This document shows, piece after piece, positions 43,418 through 52,007 of a stretch of DNA of 64,000 bases. The notes under the pieces are model-generated. The model searched no databases. It was not told where the DNA came from and worked only from the letters and a program-made list of their open reading frames with translations. This stretch comes from Xylophilus sp042867185. Its GTDB lineage: Bacteria > Pseudomonadota > Gammaproteobacteria > Burkholderiales > Burkholderiaceae_C. The position numbers and the translations under genes were made by a program. Numbering within the stretch: the first letter of the stretch is position 1; each line of letters begins with the position of its first letter. Location of the stretch: positions 124,001-188,000 of the forward strand of contig JBHZQV010000005.1 of the NCBI GenBank assembly GCA_042867185.1, in the 5' to 3' direction.

Positions 43418-43600
43418 GGGATATCCGGACGATGGTGTGCTCTGATTTCGGCGCCGGCCGCCCTCACTTGAGGCAGTTCGCACGGTGGCCGGACGGACAG
43501 CGCACCGGCGTGGACACCGAGGGCGGCCGCAACCGCCGTCCGCCCAGCCCGCTTTTTGGGCATGAAAGAGCCTGCGGCCGGCGTCGCGCGCCGGCCTATA

Positions 43601-43617
43601 GCTATTGATTCGATAGC
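43601..43617. repeat. 17-bp palindrome, copy 5
   Basis: GCTATTGATTCGATAGC, between the chemoreceptor start and the gspB stop. Arms GCTAT/ATAGC; AT-rich against GC-rich flanks. Confidence 0.7.
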
Positions 43618-43683
43618 GATGCGCCGTGGCGGCATCGCGGCACCCATCGCCCCCGGCCACGCCCTGTCCGGCAGCGGGCGCGC

Positions 43684-44589
43684 TCAGTACGGCACCGAGA
43701 ACCGCTGGCCCCGGAAGCGCAGCACCGCGGCCTTGGGCTCGATCCGCTCCAGCACCACGTCGGCCCCGGCCGGATCGCCCTCGCTCAGCACCTGGCCGTT
43801 GACGATCACCATCCGGTAGCGCGGATTGCTCGAATAGGTGGCGCCGCTGACCGCCAGCGGCGGCAGCTGGCGGCGCACCGACTCGGGCAGTTCGGCCAGC
43901 GCAGGCACGCGGGCGGCGGGCTCGGCCGCCGGGGCCGCCGGGGCCGGCGCGGCGGCGGGAGCCGGGGCAGGTGCCTTGGGGGCGGCCGCCACCGGCGCCG
44001 GAGCGCGTGCCGGGGTGTCGCGCACGGTCGCCGGCCCCGGAGCCGGGGCCGACGTGGCGACGGGGGCCTGGGCGACGGCACGTTCGCGGCTGCCGGGTGC
44101 GGGTGCCAGGCCGATGCCCGAAGCCGGTGCCTGGGCCCGCGCAGATGCAGGTGCAGGTGCAGGTGCCGTGGCCGGGGCCGGCGCAGACGCCGGTGCGCCG
44201 GCCGCCCCGTGCGACAAGCCGGCGACCGGGGCATCGCCCGACGCGCGCGGCGCCGGGGCGGTCGGCGCGGAAGGTTCCGCAGCGGCCGACAGCGGCGCGG
44301 GGCCGGCCGGCGCCGCGGGGGCCGGGCCGGCACCCGCGGGCGCCGACGCCACCTGCGCCGCAGGCACCACGCCGCCGCGCGGCGCGTCGTCGCGCAGCCA
44401 CCACCAGCCGCCGGCGGCCACGACCGCCACGCCGGCCGCCAGGGCCGCCACCGCCACCGCGGTGCGCGGGCCGCCGCCTGCGCCGCCCTCGGGCAGGGAT
44501 GCGGAGGTGGCGGGCGTATGCAGCCCGGGGACGGCGCCGCGGCCGCGTTCCGCGTCGGCGCGCCGCAGGGCGTCGAGGATGTAGGACAT
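43684..44589 (-). CDS. gspB: General secretion pathway protein GspB-like
   Basis: 301-residue protein with the GspB/ExeB plan: a short cytoplasmic N-terminus MSYILDALRRADAER, one transmembrane helix (about 43-65, ending WWWLR), a long Ala/Pro/Gly-rich periplasmic linker (about 70-215) with short tandem repeats, and a C-terminal GspB domain (SGATYSSNPRYRMVIVNG, LSEGD, VLERIEPKAAVLRFRG). GspA-GspB helps push the type II secretin through peptidoglycan. The start codon is 3 bp from the stop of the upstream ATPase gene, so the pair is one operon. No other T2SS genes are in the window. Confidence 0.85.
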   Translation of the reverse strand: MSYILDALRRADAERGRGAVPGLHTPATSASLPEGGAGGGPRTAVAVAALAAGVAVVAAGGWWWLRDDAPRGGVVPAAQVASAPAGAGPAPAAPAGPAPLSAAAEPSAPTAPAPRASGDAPVAGLSHGAAGAPASAPAPATAPAPAPASARAQAPASGIGLAPAPGSRERAVAQAPVATSAPAPGPATVRDTPARAPAPVAAAPKAPAPAPAAAPAPAAPAAEPAARVPALAELPESVRRQLPPLAVSGATYSSNPRYRMVIVNGQVLSEGDPAGADVVLERIEPKAAVLRFRGQRFSVPY

Positions 44590-44592
44590 GCG

Positions 44593-46491
44593 TCAGGTTC
44601 CGGAGGTCAGGCGCGGCTCGGCCACGCCGGCGGCGCGGTTGAGCAGCATGAAGGTGAGCGGGCCGGCCACGCCGTCGGGCTTCAGGCCCTGTGCCAGCTG
44701 GAAGCGATAGATGCGCGCGCGCCGCTCGGCGGCCGAGGCGTCGGCATTCGCGGCCGCGCCGCCCGGCTGCAGGGCGGCCAGTTGCGCGTCGAGCCAGGCG
44801 CCGGCCGGGCCGGTGGCGGTCTCGGCCTGCGCGGGCGTGGCGCCGGGCGGGATGCGCCACAGCGTGGTGAAGTCGCCGCGCCACCAGCGGGCCAGTTCGG
44901 CCAGCGGAACGCGGCGCGGCACGCCGTCCACCACCAGGGTGGCGTGCTGCGCATCCAGCCCGGCGAGCGGCACGACCGCGGTACGGCCGTCGTCGCCCAC
45001 CAGGGTCAGCAGGCCCGGCCGGTCGATCTGGCGCACCAGGTTCAGGCCGGTGCGGCTGCTGCGAAAGCACGGCAGGCCCTCGCGCGCCAGCGCCGGGCAG
45101 GCGGCTCCGGCGGCCAGGCCGTCGGCCGGCAGGCCCCAGCCGGCGGCCAGCGCCCGCAGGGCGGCGTCTTCGTCGCGCGGCAGGCGGGGCAGTGCGGCGC
45201 GCAGGTCCAACGGGGTGCCGTCGGAGGCCGTCGCGGCGGTCGCTGCCGGCAGCCCGCCGCCTGCCGCCGCGGCGTTCGCCGCCGACGTTCCGGACGCGCC
45301 GGCGCTCGTGGCCGACGGTGCGGACGCGGTGGCGGCGACGCCCGTCGCGGGCGATGCAGACACCGCCGAGGGCGGCGTGCCCGCGCCGGCTTTCGCGGCG
45401 GTGCCGGCACCTGCCGCCCCCGCCGCACCGGCGCCCGGCACGCCCGCCGTGCCGCCACCCGCCACCGCCGCGGCCACCGGCGTGCGCCGCGCGATGTACC
45501 AGCCGCCCGCGATGCCGACGCACAGCAGCACCACGGCCGCCACCACCGCCGGGCCGGCCAGCGCGGAGCGTGGCGCGCCCTGCGCCTGCGGCGCCGCCGG
45601 CCCGCCGGTCGATGGCGCGGCACCGGCCGCCGGCGCGGGCGGCTTCGGTGCCGTGCCGGTGCGGCCGCCGGGCTGGAAGAACACCTCGCGCGCCGCCTTG
45701 TCGACGATCTGCGCGGTCACCACCCGGGCGCCGGTGGCGTAGCCGCCCAGCAGCGCGCGGTCGCAGAGCAGGTTGATGCGCCGGGGCACGCCGCGCGCGG
45801 CGGTGTGGATGCGGCGCAGCGCACCGCGGTCGAACGGCATCGGCCCCTGCAGGCCGGCCACGCCCAGGCGGTGGGCGATGTAGTGCTGCGTCTCCACCGG
45901 CGTCAGCGCATCGAGGTGGTAGCGGGCGATCACCCGCTGCGCCAGCTGCTCCAGCGCCGGCTGGGCCAGCATGCCGCGCAGCTCGGGCTGGCCGATCAGC
46001 ACGATCTGCAGCAGCTTGCGCTCGTTGGTCTCCAGGTTGGTCAACAGGCGCAGCTGCTCCAGCACGTCGGCCGAGAGGTTCTGGGCCTCGTCGATGATCA
46101 GCACGCTGCTGCGGCCCTGGGCATGCGCCGCCAGCAGGTACGCGTTGAGCGGGTCGATGTAGTCCTTGACCGTCTCGCCGCCCGGGCCGGCCGGCCGGGT
46201 GGCGATGCCGAACTCGCTGCAGACCGACTGCAGCAGCTCGCCCACGGTGAGCTTCGGGTTGAAGATGTAGGCGACGTTGCAGGTGGCAGGAATCTGCTCC
46301 AGGAAGCAGCGGCAGACCGTCGTCTTGCCGGTGCCGATCTCCCCGGTCAGCAGCACGAAGCCCCCGCCGCTGCCCACCCCGTAGAGCAGATGGGCCAGCG
46401 CCTCGCGGTGGCGCTCGCTCATGTAGAGGTAGCGCGGGTCGGGCGCGATCGAGAACGGGTCCTGCCGCAGGCCGAAGAAAGAGGCGTACAT
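44593..46491 (-). CDS. gspA: GspA/ExeA-like AAA ATPase with C-terminal peptidoglycan-binding domain
   Basis: 632-residue membrane ATPase. It opens with the ExeA signature MYASFFGLRQDPFSIAPDP, Walker A TGEIGTGKTTVC (about 47-58), Walker B SVLIIDEAQNLS and the sensor region GQPELRGML. One transmembrane helix sits near residue 330, followed by a long Ala/Gly/Thr-rich linker. The C-terminal part has a peptidoglycan-binding fold (FQLAQGLKPDGVAGPLTFMLLN). Start at Met 46491, because upstream codons lack family similarity. Together with GspB, 3 bp downstream, it forms the ExeAB complex that organises the secretin in the cell wall. Confidence 0.88.
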   Translation of the reverse strand: MYASFFGLRQDPFSIAPDPRYLYMSERHREALAHLLYGVGSGGGFVLLTGEIGTGKTTVCRCFLEQIPATCNVAYIFNPKLTVGELLQSVCSEFGIATRPAGPGGETVKDYIDPLNAYLLAAHAQGRSSVLIIDEAQNLSADVLEQLRLLTNLETNERKLLQIVLIGQPELRGMLAQPALEQLAQRVIARYHLDALTPVETQHYIAHRLGVAGLQGPMPFDRGALRRIHTAARGVPRRINLLCDRALLGGYATGARVVTAQIVDKAAREVFFQPGGRTGTAPKPPAPAAGAAPSTGGPAAPQAQGAPRSALAGPAVVAAVVLLCVGIAGGWYIARRTPVAAAVAGGGTAGVPGAGAAGAAGAGTAAKAGAGTPPSAVSASPATGVAATASAPSATSAGASGTSAANAAAAGGGLPAATAATASDGTPLDLRAALPRLPRDEDAALRALAAGWGLPADGLAAGAACPALAREGLPCFRSSRTGLNLVRQIDRPGLLTLVGDDGRTAVVPLAGLDAQHATLVVDGVPRRVPLAELARWWRGDFTTLWRIPPGATPAQAETATGPAGAWLDAQLAALQPGGAAANADASAAERRARIYRFQLAQGLKPDGVAGPLTFMLLNRAAGVAEPRLTSGT

Positions 46492-46525
46492 ATCGCCCAG
46501 AGGATACCGGCAGCGCGCCAGTCGC

Positions 46526-46556
46526 AAAAAAGCCGCCACCCTTCCGGATGGCGGCT
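46526..46556 (-). terminator. Intrinsic terminator downstream of katE
   Basis: Minus-strand stem AGCCGCCA/TGGCGGCT (8 bp; 46531-46538 and 46549-46556) with a 10-nt loop, followed on the minus strand by six T (46531-46526). It lies about 40 bp after the katE stop. Confidence 0.85.
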
Positions 46557-46596
46557 GTGCGCGCGGGGCCGATGCGGGCGCCTGCGCGCCCGGCGA

Positions 46597-48987
46597 TCAG
46601 ACCAGCGGCGGATCCTGGTCGCGCACCATGTGGCGGTGCTGGGCGATGGCGGCCATGAAGGCGGTGGCGACCTTCTTGGCATCGGCACCGTCGGCGAACA
46701 GCACGCCGGGGTCGGTTTCGCCCGATGGCAGCGCGGCCTGGATGCCGGCCTTGTCGGTCAGGGCCTTCGAGGCGCCCAGCACCAGCAGCGTCTTGCAGTG
46801 GCGGTAGGTGTTGACCACGAACTCGGCGGTGTTGCCGACGCGGGCCAGCAGATCAACGCCGGCCTGGCCGTCGGGCAGCACGACCGCGTCGAACAGCACC
46901 GGCGGCGTGTTCTCCAGCGATGCGTCGGCCTCGAGCGTGGTGCCGTCGGCGCACTTCACCGTGCCCAGGCGCGGCGCCACGATGCGCGGCACGGCGCCGG
47001 CCTCGAGCAGCGCGGCCTGCAGGGCGGCGATCGGCTTGCCGTCGACGCCGTCGGCGGCCAGCAGCGCGATCTTGCGGGTGCGGATGCCGCCGTCACCGGG
47101 GTGGCCGGTCAGCGAGAGGGCGGCGGAGCTCAGCACCTCGGCGGGGATCGGCGTGTCGATCGCCTTCGGCATGGCGGCGGGCACCGGCATGCCCAGGCCG
47201 TCGGCCACGCGCTGGGCCAGCTCTGCCGCCACGTTGACCAGGCCCGACAGCATGCGCTCGCGGATCGCGGGCACCGTCACCTTCGACAGCTCGAAGCGGA
47301 AGCCGCCGACGATGTGCGCTTTTTCCCAATCGGTCTGGCTGGTCCAGAACAGGGTGGCCTGCTGGTAATGCTCGGCGAACTTCTCCGGCTTGCCGCGGAC
47401 CTTGTCGCCTTCCATCTGCTCGGGGAAGGAGACGAAGCCGGCAGCACCTGCCTGGTAGGGCGAGCCGCCCGCCAGCGAGTTGGGCTCGTAGGCCACCCGG
47501 CCGCGGTGCAACGCCTGGCGCTTGATGCCGTCGCGCTGGTTGTTGTAGACCGGCACGACCGGCGAATTGATCGGGATCTCGTGGAAGTTGGCGCCGCCCA
47601 GGCGGGTGATCTGGGTGTCCTTGTACGAGTGGATCCGGCCGGCCAGCAGCGGGTCGTTGCTGAAGTCGATGCCCGGGATGATGTGGGCGGTGCAGAAGGC
47701 CACCTGCTCGGTCTCGGCGAAGAAGTTGTCGGGGTTGCGGTCGAGCACCATGCGGCCCACGATCTGCACCGGCACCAGCTCTTCGGGGATCAGCTTGGTC
47801 GAGTCGAGGAAGTCGAAGCTCCAGTCCTGCGCCTCTTCGGCGGTGAAGACCTGCAGGCCCAGTTCCCACTCGGGATACTCGCCGGCCTCGATCGATTCCC
47901 ACAAGTCACGCCGGTGGAAATCGTTGTCGGCGCCCTGGATCTTGGCCGACTCGTCCCAGACCAGCGAATGGGTGCCCAGCTTCGGCTTCCAGTGGAACTT
48001 GACGAACTTGCTCTGGCCCTGGGCGTTGACCAGCCGGAAGCTGTGCACGCCGAAGCCTTCCATCATCCGGTAGCTGCGCGGCAGGCCGCGGTCGCTCATC
48101 GCCCACAGCAGCATGTGGGTGGTTTCGGGGCTGAGCGACGCGAAGTCCCAGAAGGTGTCGTGCGCGCTGCCGGCCTGCGGCATGCCGTGGTGCGGCTCGG
48201 GCTTGACCGCGTGGACCAGGTCGGGGAACTTCATCGAATCCTGGATGAAGAACACCGGGATGTTGTTGCCCACCAGATCCCAGTTGCCCTGGTCGGTGTA
48301 GAACTTGACGGCGAAGCCGCGCACGTCGCGCGCGGTGTCGACCGAGCCGCGCTCGCCGGCCACGGTGGAGAAGCGCACGAAGACCGGGGTGATCTTGCCC
48401 TTCTCCTGGAACGGCGCGGCGCGGGTCAGGTCGGTCAGCGCGTCGTAGGCTTCGAAATACCCGTGGGCGGCCGACCCGCGGGCATGCACGATCCGCTCGG
48501 GGATGCGCTCGTGGTCGAAGTTGGTGATCTTCTCGCGGAGGATGTAGTCCTCCAGCAGCGTCGGGCCGCGCAGGCCGGCTTTCAGCGAATTCTGGTTGTC
48601 GCCGATCGGCACGCCCTGGTTGGTGGTGAGCACCTGGCCGCCGCCGTCGACCCGCACCCGGTCGAGCGAGCCGGCCAGCGCGTTGGTGCCGGGGGCCGCG
48701 CCCTTGCCGGTCTTGGCGGTGGGGTTGGCTTCGCTCAGCGTGCTGGCGGTGACGGCGGCGTTGGCCGGCTCCGATGTCTGGCCCTGCGGCGGCATCACCG
48801 CGTTGTCGCGGCCGCTGTCGGCCAGCTTGTTCTTGTTGTAGGGCATCGAGGCGACGAGGGCCTGGGTGTCGGCGGCCTGCTGCGCCAGCGGATCGTCGCC
48901 GGGGTTGCCGCCCTTGGCCGGGCGGCTGGCGGTGTTGCGGGCGGCGGCCTTGGTGGACGCGTCGGGGGCTTTTTTGGTGGGACTCAT
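46597..48987 (-). CDS. katE: Large-subunit monofunctional catalase, HPII type
   Basis: 796-residue clade-2 catalase; E. coli KatE has 753. The catalytic His is in IVHARGSAAHGYF, the Asn in NNIPVFFIQD, the proximal haem Tyr in RIHSYKDTQ, and RLGGANFHEIPIN is present. The C-terminal 150 residues are the flavodoxin/GATase1-like domain of large catalases (KIALLAADGVDG, VLGASKALTD). The N-terminal 90 residues (Lys/Ala-rich, starting MSPTKKAPDASTK) form the longer arm that threads the tetramer. Single gene with its own terminator, divergent from the flavin reductase across 361 bp. Expression is probably RpoS-like (stationary phase), inferred from the family. Confidence 0.95.
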   Translation of the reverse strand: MSPTKKAPDASTKAAARNTASRPAKGGNPGDDPLAQQAADTQALVASMPYNKNKLADSGRDNAVMPPQGQTSEPANAAVTASTLSEANPTAKTGKGAAPGTNALAGSLDRVRVDGGGQVLTTNQGVPIGDNQNSLKAGLRGPTLLEDYILREKITNFDHERIPERIVHARGSAAHGYFEAYDALTDLTRAAPFQEKGKITPVFVRFSTVAGERGSVDTARDVRGFAVKFYTDQGNWDLVGNNIPVFFIQDSMKFPDLVHAVKPEPHHGMPQAGSAHDTFWDFASLSPETTHMLLWAMSDRGLPRSYRMMEGFGVHSFRLVNAQGQSKFVKFHWKPKLGTHSLVWDESAKIQGADNDFHRRDLWESIEAGEYPEWELGLQVFTAEEAQDWSFDFLDSTKLIPEELVPVQIVGRMVLDRNPDNFFAETEQVAFCTAHIIPGIDFSNDPLLAGRIHSYKDTQITRLGGANFHEIPINSPVVPVYNNQRDGIKRQALHRGRVAYEPNSLAGGSPYQAGAAGFVSFPEQMEGDKVRGKPEKFAEHYQQATLFWTSQTDWEKAHIVGGFRFELSKVTVPAIRERMLSGLVNVAAELAQRVADGLGMPVPAAMPKAIDTPIPAEVLSSAALSLTGHPGDGGIRTRKIALLAADGVDGKPIAALQAALLEAGAVPRIVAPRLGTVKCADGTTLEADASLENTPPVLFDAVVLPDGQAGVDLLARVGNTAEFVVNTYRHCKTLLVLGASKALTDKAGIQAALPSGETDPGVLFADGADAKKVATAFMAAIAQHRHMVRDQDPPLV

Positions 48988-49348
48988 GGGGTGTTTCGTG
49001 GGGTGGAAAAGCAGGAGACGGCCATCGACCCGGCCGCGAAAGCATTCCAAGATAGGGTTGCCGGCCCCGCGTCGATGTGGGACAACAGGCCATCGGATGC
49101 AGGACGGCGGCGCGCTTGCAAACGCGCACGAATGCGGGCGGCCCCCGGCTCCGCCTGCGCGCCCGGGGCGGCAGGAGCGTCGCGCCCCACGCCCGCGCGC
49201 AGGCCCCTCCATAATGGCTTCCTCGGGGAAAACGCGATCCGCCCGACAGTGGCAGGCGGCCACCCCGCCGCCTGCCATCGCCCGCTTCGCACGCCTCCGC
49301 CCGCCCGCTCCCTCCATCCCCGCAGCCGCATCGCTGCCGATACCCGCC
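48988..49348. other. 361-bp divergent intergenic region, katE / flavin reductase
   Basis: It must hold the promoters of both divergent genes. I see no palindromic operator, terminator or RNA gene in it. The sequence is GC-rich apart from a short AT-rich stretch before katE. Confidence 0.4.
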
Positions 49349-49867
49349 GTGACATCCACCGTTTCCCCGCGCCAGGCGCGCAGTCCCGCTTTCTCGGCGC
49401 CCGAGTTCCGCAGCGCGCTGGGCATGTTCGCCACCGGGGTGACCATCGTCACCATGCGCACGTCGGCGGGCGAGCTGGTGGGGCTGACCGCCAACTCGTT
49501 CAACTCGGTCTCGCTGTCGCCGCCGCTGGTGCTGTGGAGCCTGGGGCAGTCCGCCTCGTCGATGCCGGCGATGGCCGCGGGCACGCATTACGCGGTGCAT
49601 GTGCTGGCGGCCGACCAGAAGGCATTGGCCGAGCGTTTCGCCGGGCCCAAGGCCGAGCGGTGGGACGGCGTGGCGTTCCGCGACGGGGTCAGCGGCGCGC
49701 CGGTGCTCGACGGCGCGGCGGCGGTCTTCGAATGCTTCAACCGCAGCCGCTACCCCGAGGGCGACCACACGATCTTCGTCGGCGAGGTGGAGGCCTGCAG
49801 CCACCGGGTGGGCGCATCGCCGCTGCTCTACCACGGCGGACGGTTCTACACCGAGCATCCGCTGTAG
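49349..49867 (+). CDS. Flavin reductase family protein
   Basis: 172-residue FMN-binding split-barrel protein. Family marks: FRSALGMFATGVTIVTMR near the N-terminus, GLTANSFNSVSLSPPLVLWSL (flavin contacts), FAVHVL-like YAVHVLAADQ and the C-terminal DHTIFVGEVEAC with LLYHGGRFY. Members supply FMNH2/FADH2 to two-component monooxygenases or act alone as NAD(P)H:flavin reductases (HpaC/RutF type). A GTG start at 49349 is chosen because it gives the usual short lead before the conserved FATGVT motif. No partner monooxygenase lies nearby. Confidence 0.88.
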   Translation: MTSTVSPRQARSPAFSAPEFRSALGMFATGVTIVTMRTSAGELVGLTANSFNSVSLSPPLVLWSLGQSASSMPAMAAGTHYAVHVLAADQKALAERFAGPKAERWDGVAFRDGVSGAPVLDGAAAVFECFNRSRYPEGDHTIFVGEVEACSHRVGASPLLYHGGRFYTEHPL

Positions 49868-49975
49868 CCGGGCGGGGCGATGCGCGGTGGTGGCCGCCCG
49901 TACCGGCGCCCGCGGCCCGCCGGGCTGTTTACCGAGCAGAAAACGGCTCAAGCCGGCGCGGATAGCCGACCATTA

Positions 49976-49992
49976 GCTATCTAATTCGTAGC
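49976..49992. repeat. 17-bp palindrome, copy 6
   Basis: GCTATCTAATTCGTAGC, upstream of the glutamine amidotransferase gene; arms GCTA/TAGC. Confidence 0.65.
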
Positions 49993-50019
49993 ATCCACCT
50001 GACGCCTTCTTTTACGACG

Positions 50020-50046
50020 GAGCAGCTGCGTCCCCGTAAGCTGCTC
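50020..50046 (+). promoter_or_regulatory. Perfect 8-bp inverted repeat in the leader of the amidotransferase gene
   Basis: GAGCAGCT (50020-50027) and AGCTGCTC (50039-50046) with an 11-nt loop, 39 bp before the ATG. It is either an operator or a 5'-UTR hairpin; there is no T-tract. Confidence 0.45.
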
Positions 50047-50085
50047 GGTTTATCCGACCATCCTTCCCCTACCCTCCGCACGCCC

Positions 50086-50790
50086 ATGAAGAACCTGCTG
50101 ATCCTGCGCCACTCGCCGCTCGACGGCCCCGGCAGCCTGGAGCCGTACTTCCGCAACGCCGGCTGGAACATCGAGACCGTCGATGCCGCCCACGCCGACC
50201 TCGCCGCGATCGACCCGCTGGCCGCCGACCTGGTCATGCCGCTGGGCTCCGCGCTGAGCGTGTACGACGAAGCGCTGTTCCCGTTCATCACCGCCGAACG
50301 CACCCTGCTGGCCCAACGGCTGGAGGCCGACCGGCCGGTGCTGGGCATCTGTTTCGGCGCGCAGCTGATCGCGTCCGCCCTGGGCTGCCGCGTCTTCAAG
50401 GCGGCCGAACTGGAGGTGGGCTGGTACCCGCTGAAGCTGACCGCCGCCGGTGCCGCGTCGCCCCTGCGCGCCCTGGGCCCCGACGTGGCGCCCGCGGTGA
50501 TGCACTGGCACCAGGACACCTTCGACCTGCCGCCCGGCACCGAGCGGCTGGCCCGCAGCGCCCTGTGCGAGAACCAGGCCTTCGCCCGCGGCACCCAGCT
50601 GCTGGCGCTGCAGTTCCACCCCGAGGTGACCCGCGACGGGGTCGAGGCCTGGCTGGCCGACGCCTCCTTCACCCCCGCCACCCGGGCCGAGCGGATCGCC
50701 ACCATCCGCGCCGGATCGGCCCAGTACCAGGCGACGATGCAGGCGCAGATCGCGCTGTGCCTGGACGACTGGCTGGCGGGCCTGGTGTAG
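50086..50790 (+). CDS. Class I glutamine amidotransferase (GMP-synthase-like GATase)
   Basis: 234-residue stand-alone GATase1 protein. The nucleophile elbow is GICFGAQ (C89) and the catalytic pair is FHPE (H178, E180), so the triad is intact. It belongs to the YfeJ/GuaA-like group of free-standing glutaminase domains that hydrolyse gamma-glutamyl bonds (e.g. gamma-glutamyl-putrescine or glutamine). No synthetase partner is adjacent. It converges with the min operon across a 17-bp perfect hairpin. Confidence 0.87.
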   Translation: MKNLLILRHSPLDGPGSLEPYFRNAGWNIETVDAAHADLAAIDPLAADLVMPLGSALSVYDEALFPFITAERTLLAQRLEADRPVLGICFGAQLIASALGCRVFKAAELEVGWYPLKLTAAGAASPLRALGPDVAPAVMHWHQDTFDLPPGTERLARSALCENQAFARGTQLLALQFHPEVTRDGVEAWLADASFTPATRAERIATIRAGSAQYQATMQAQIALCLDDWLAGLV

Positions 50791-50819
50791 CCGCGCGCGG
50801 CCGGCCGGGCGCAAGCGAC

Positions 50820-50856
50820 GAAGCCGCCGCACCGGACGATCCGGTGCGGCGGCTTC
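50820..50856. terminator. Strong bidirectional hairpin between convergent genes
   Basis: A perfect 17-bp stem (50820-50836 with 50840-50856) and 3-nt loop CGA, between the amidotransferase stop and the minE stop. There is no T-run on either strand, so termination may rely on the stem plus Rho; the symmetry would serve both converging transcripts. Confidence 0.65.
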
Positions 50857-50877
50857 GCCATGGAAAGAGCCGCGCGC

Positions 50878-51138
50878 TTACTTCGCCGCTTCGGGCAGCT
50901 CGATCTTCACCTCGAGCACGTCGAAGTTGTCCTGGTGCTCCAGGTTGACCTTGATGTCGTTGGGATTGATCGACACGTACTTGGAGATGACCGCGATCAG
51001 TTCGCGCTGCAGGTCGGGCAAGTAGCTGGGCTTCTTGCTGCTGCCGCTGCGTTCGTGCGCCAGGATGATCTGCAGACGCTCCTTGGCCACGCTGGCCGTC
51101 TTCTTCTTCTCCCCCAGGAGGAAGCCGAGCAGAGACAT
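50878..51138 (-). CDS. minE: Cell division topological specificity factor MinE
   Basis: 86-residue MinE. The N-terminal membrane-targeting and MinD-activating helix (MSLLGFLLGEKKKTASVAKERLQIILAHER, here seen as separate blocks) is followed by the dimerisation topological domain (YLPDLQRELIAVISKYV, VNLEHQDNFDVLEVKIELP). It releases MinD from the membrane by stimulating its ATPase and so drives pole-to-pole oscillation. It follows minD by 5 bp, last gene of a minC-minD-minE operon. Confidence 0.97.
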   Translation of the reverse strand: MSLLGFLLGEKKKTASVAKERLQIILAHERSGSSKKPSYLPDLQRELIAVISKYVSINPNDIKVNLEHQDNFDVLEVKIELPEAAK

Positions 51139-51143
51139 GTGCC

Positions 51144-51956
51144 TTACCTCCCGAAAATGCGCTTGAAGAAGCCGGGCTTCTGCGCATCGACGAAACGCAT
51201 CGGCTGGTCTTCTCCCAGGAAGCGGCTGATCACGTCCTTGTAGGCTTCCGACACGTCGGTGCCCTGGGCGTGGATCGCGGGCGTGCCCTGGTTGGACGAC
51301 TGCAGCACCGTCTCCGATTCGGGGATCACCCCGATCAGCGGGATGCGCAGGATGTCCTGGATGTCCTGCAGCGACAGCATGTGGCCGTCCTCGACCCGGT
51401 TGGGGTTGTAGCGGGTGATCAGCAGGTGCTCCTTGATCGGCTCCTTGCCTTCCATCGCGCGCTTGGTCTTGGAGCCGAGCATGCCCAGGATGCGGTCGGA
51501 ATCGCGCACCGAGGAGACCTCGGGGTTGGTCACCACCAGCGCCTCGTCGGCGAAGTGCATCGCCATCAGCGCGCCGGTCTCGATGCCGGCGGGCGAGTCG
51601 CAGACGATGTAGTCGAAGCCCTGGGTGCCCAGGTCCTTCAGCACCCGCTCGACACCGTCCTGCGTGAGGGCGTCCTTGTCGCGGGTCTGCGAGGCGGCCA
51701 GCACGAACAGGTTGTCGCACTGCTTGTCCTTGATCAGCGCCTGGTGGAGGTTGGCTTCGCCGTGGATCACGTTGATCAGGTCGTACACCACGCGGCGTTC
51801 GCAGCCCATGATGAGGTCGAGGTTGCGCAGGCCGACGTCGAAGTCGATCACTGCGGTCTTGAAGCCGCGCAGCGCGAGGCCGGAGGCGAAACTGGCGCTG
51901 GTCGTGGTCTTGCCCACGCCGCCCTTGCCGGAAGTCACCACGACGATCTTGGCCAT
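51144..51956 (-). CDS. minD: Septum-site determining ATPase MinD
   Basis: 270-residue deviant Walker-A ATPase. The signature KGGVGKTTTSA is at residues 10-20, the switch II segment is DSPAGIE, and the C-terminal amphipathic membrane-targeting helix is KPGFFKRIFGR. Length and motifs are standard. It binds the inner membrane as an ATP dimer and recruits MinC to block FtsZ rings near the poles. It is 51 bp downstream of minC and 5 bp upstream of minE. Confidence 0.98.
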   Translation of the reverse strand: MAKIVVVTSGKGGVGKTTTSASFASGLALRGFKTAVIDFDVGLRNLDLIMGCERRVVYDLINVIHGEANLHQALIKDKQCDNLFVLAASQTRDKDALTQDGVERVLKDLGTQGFDYIVCDSPAGIETGALMAMHFADEALVVTNPEVSSVRDSDRILGMLGSKTKRAMEGKEPIKEHLLITRYNPNRVEDGHMLSLQDIQDILRIPLIGVIPESETVLQSSNQGTPAIHAQGTDVSEAYKDVISRFLGEDQPMRFVDAQKPGFFKRIFGR

Positions 51957-52007
51957 GTGTTGCTGTCCTTCGGTTGAAGAGAAATTGAGTGAATGCGGTG
52001 AGCGCGG

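Noticed and set aside
44209..49965. A 1918-codon open frame on the plus strand
   Set aside because: It runs antisense to gspB, gspA, katE and flavin reductase, has no family signature, and has the low-complexity Arg/Gly/Ala-rich composition expected of an open antisense frame in very GC-rich DNA.
50817..50859. Long hairpin read as a riboswitch
   Set aside because: It lies after two converging stop codons and has a simple perfect stem, better explained as a bidirectional terminator-type hairpin.
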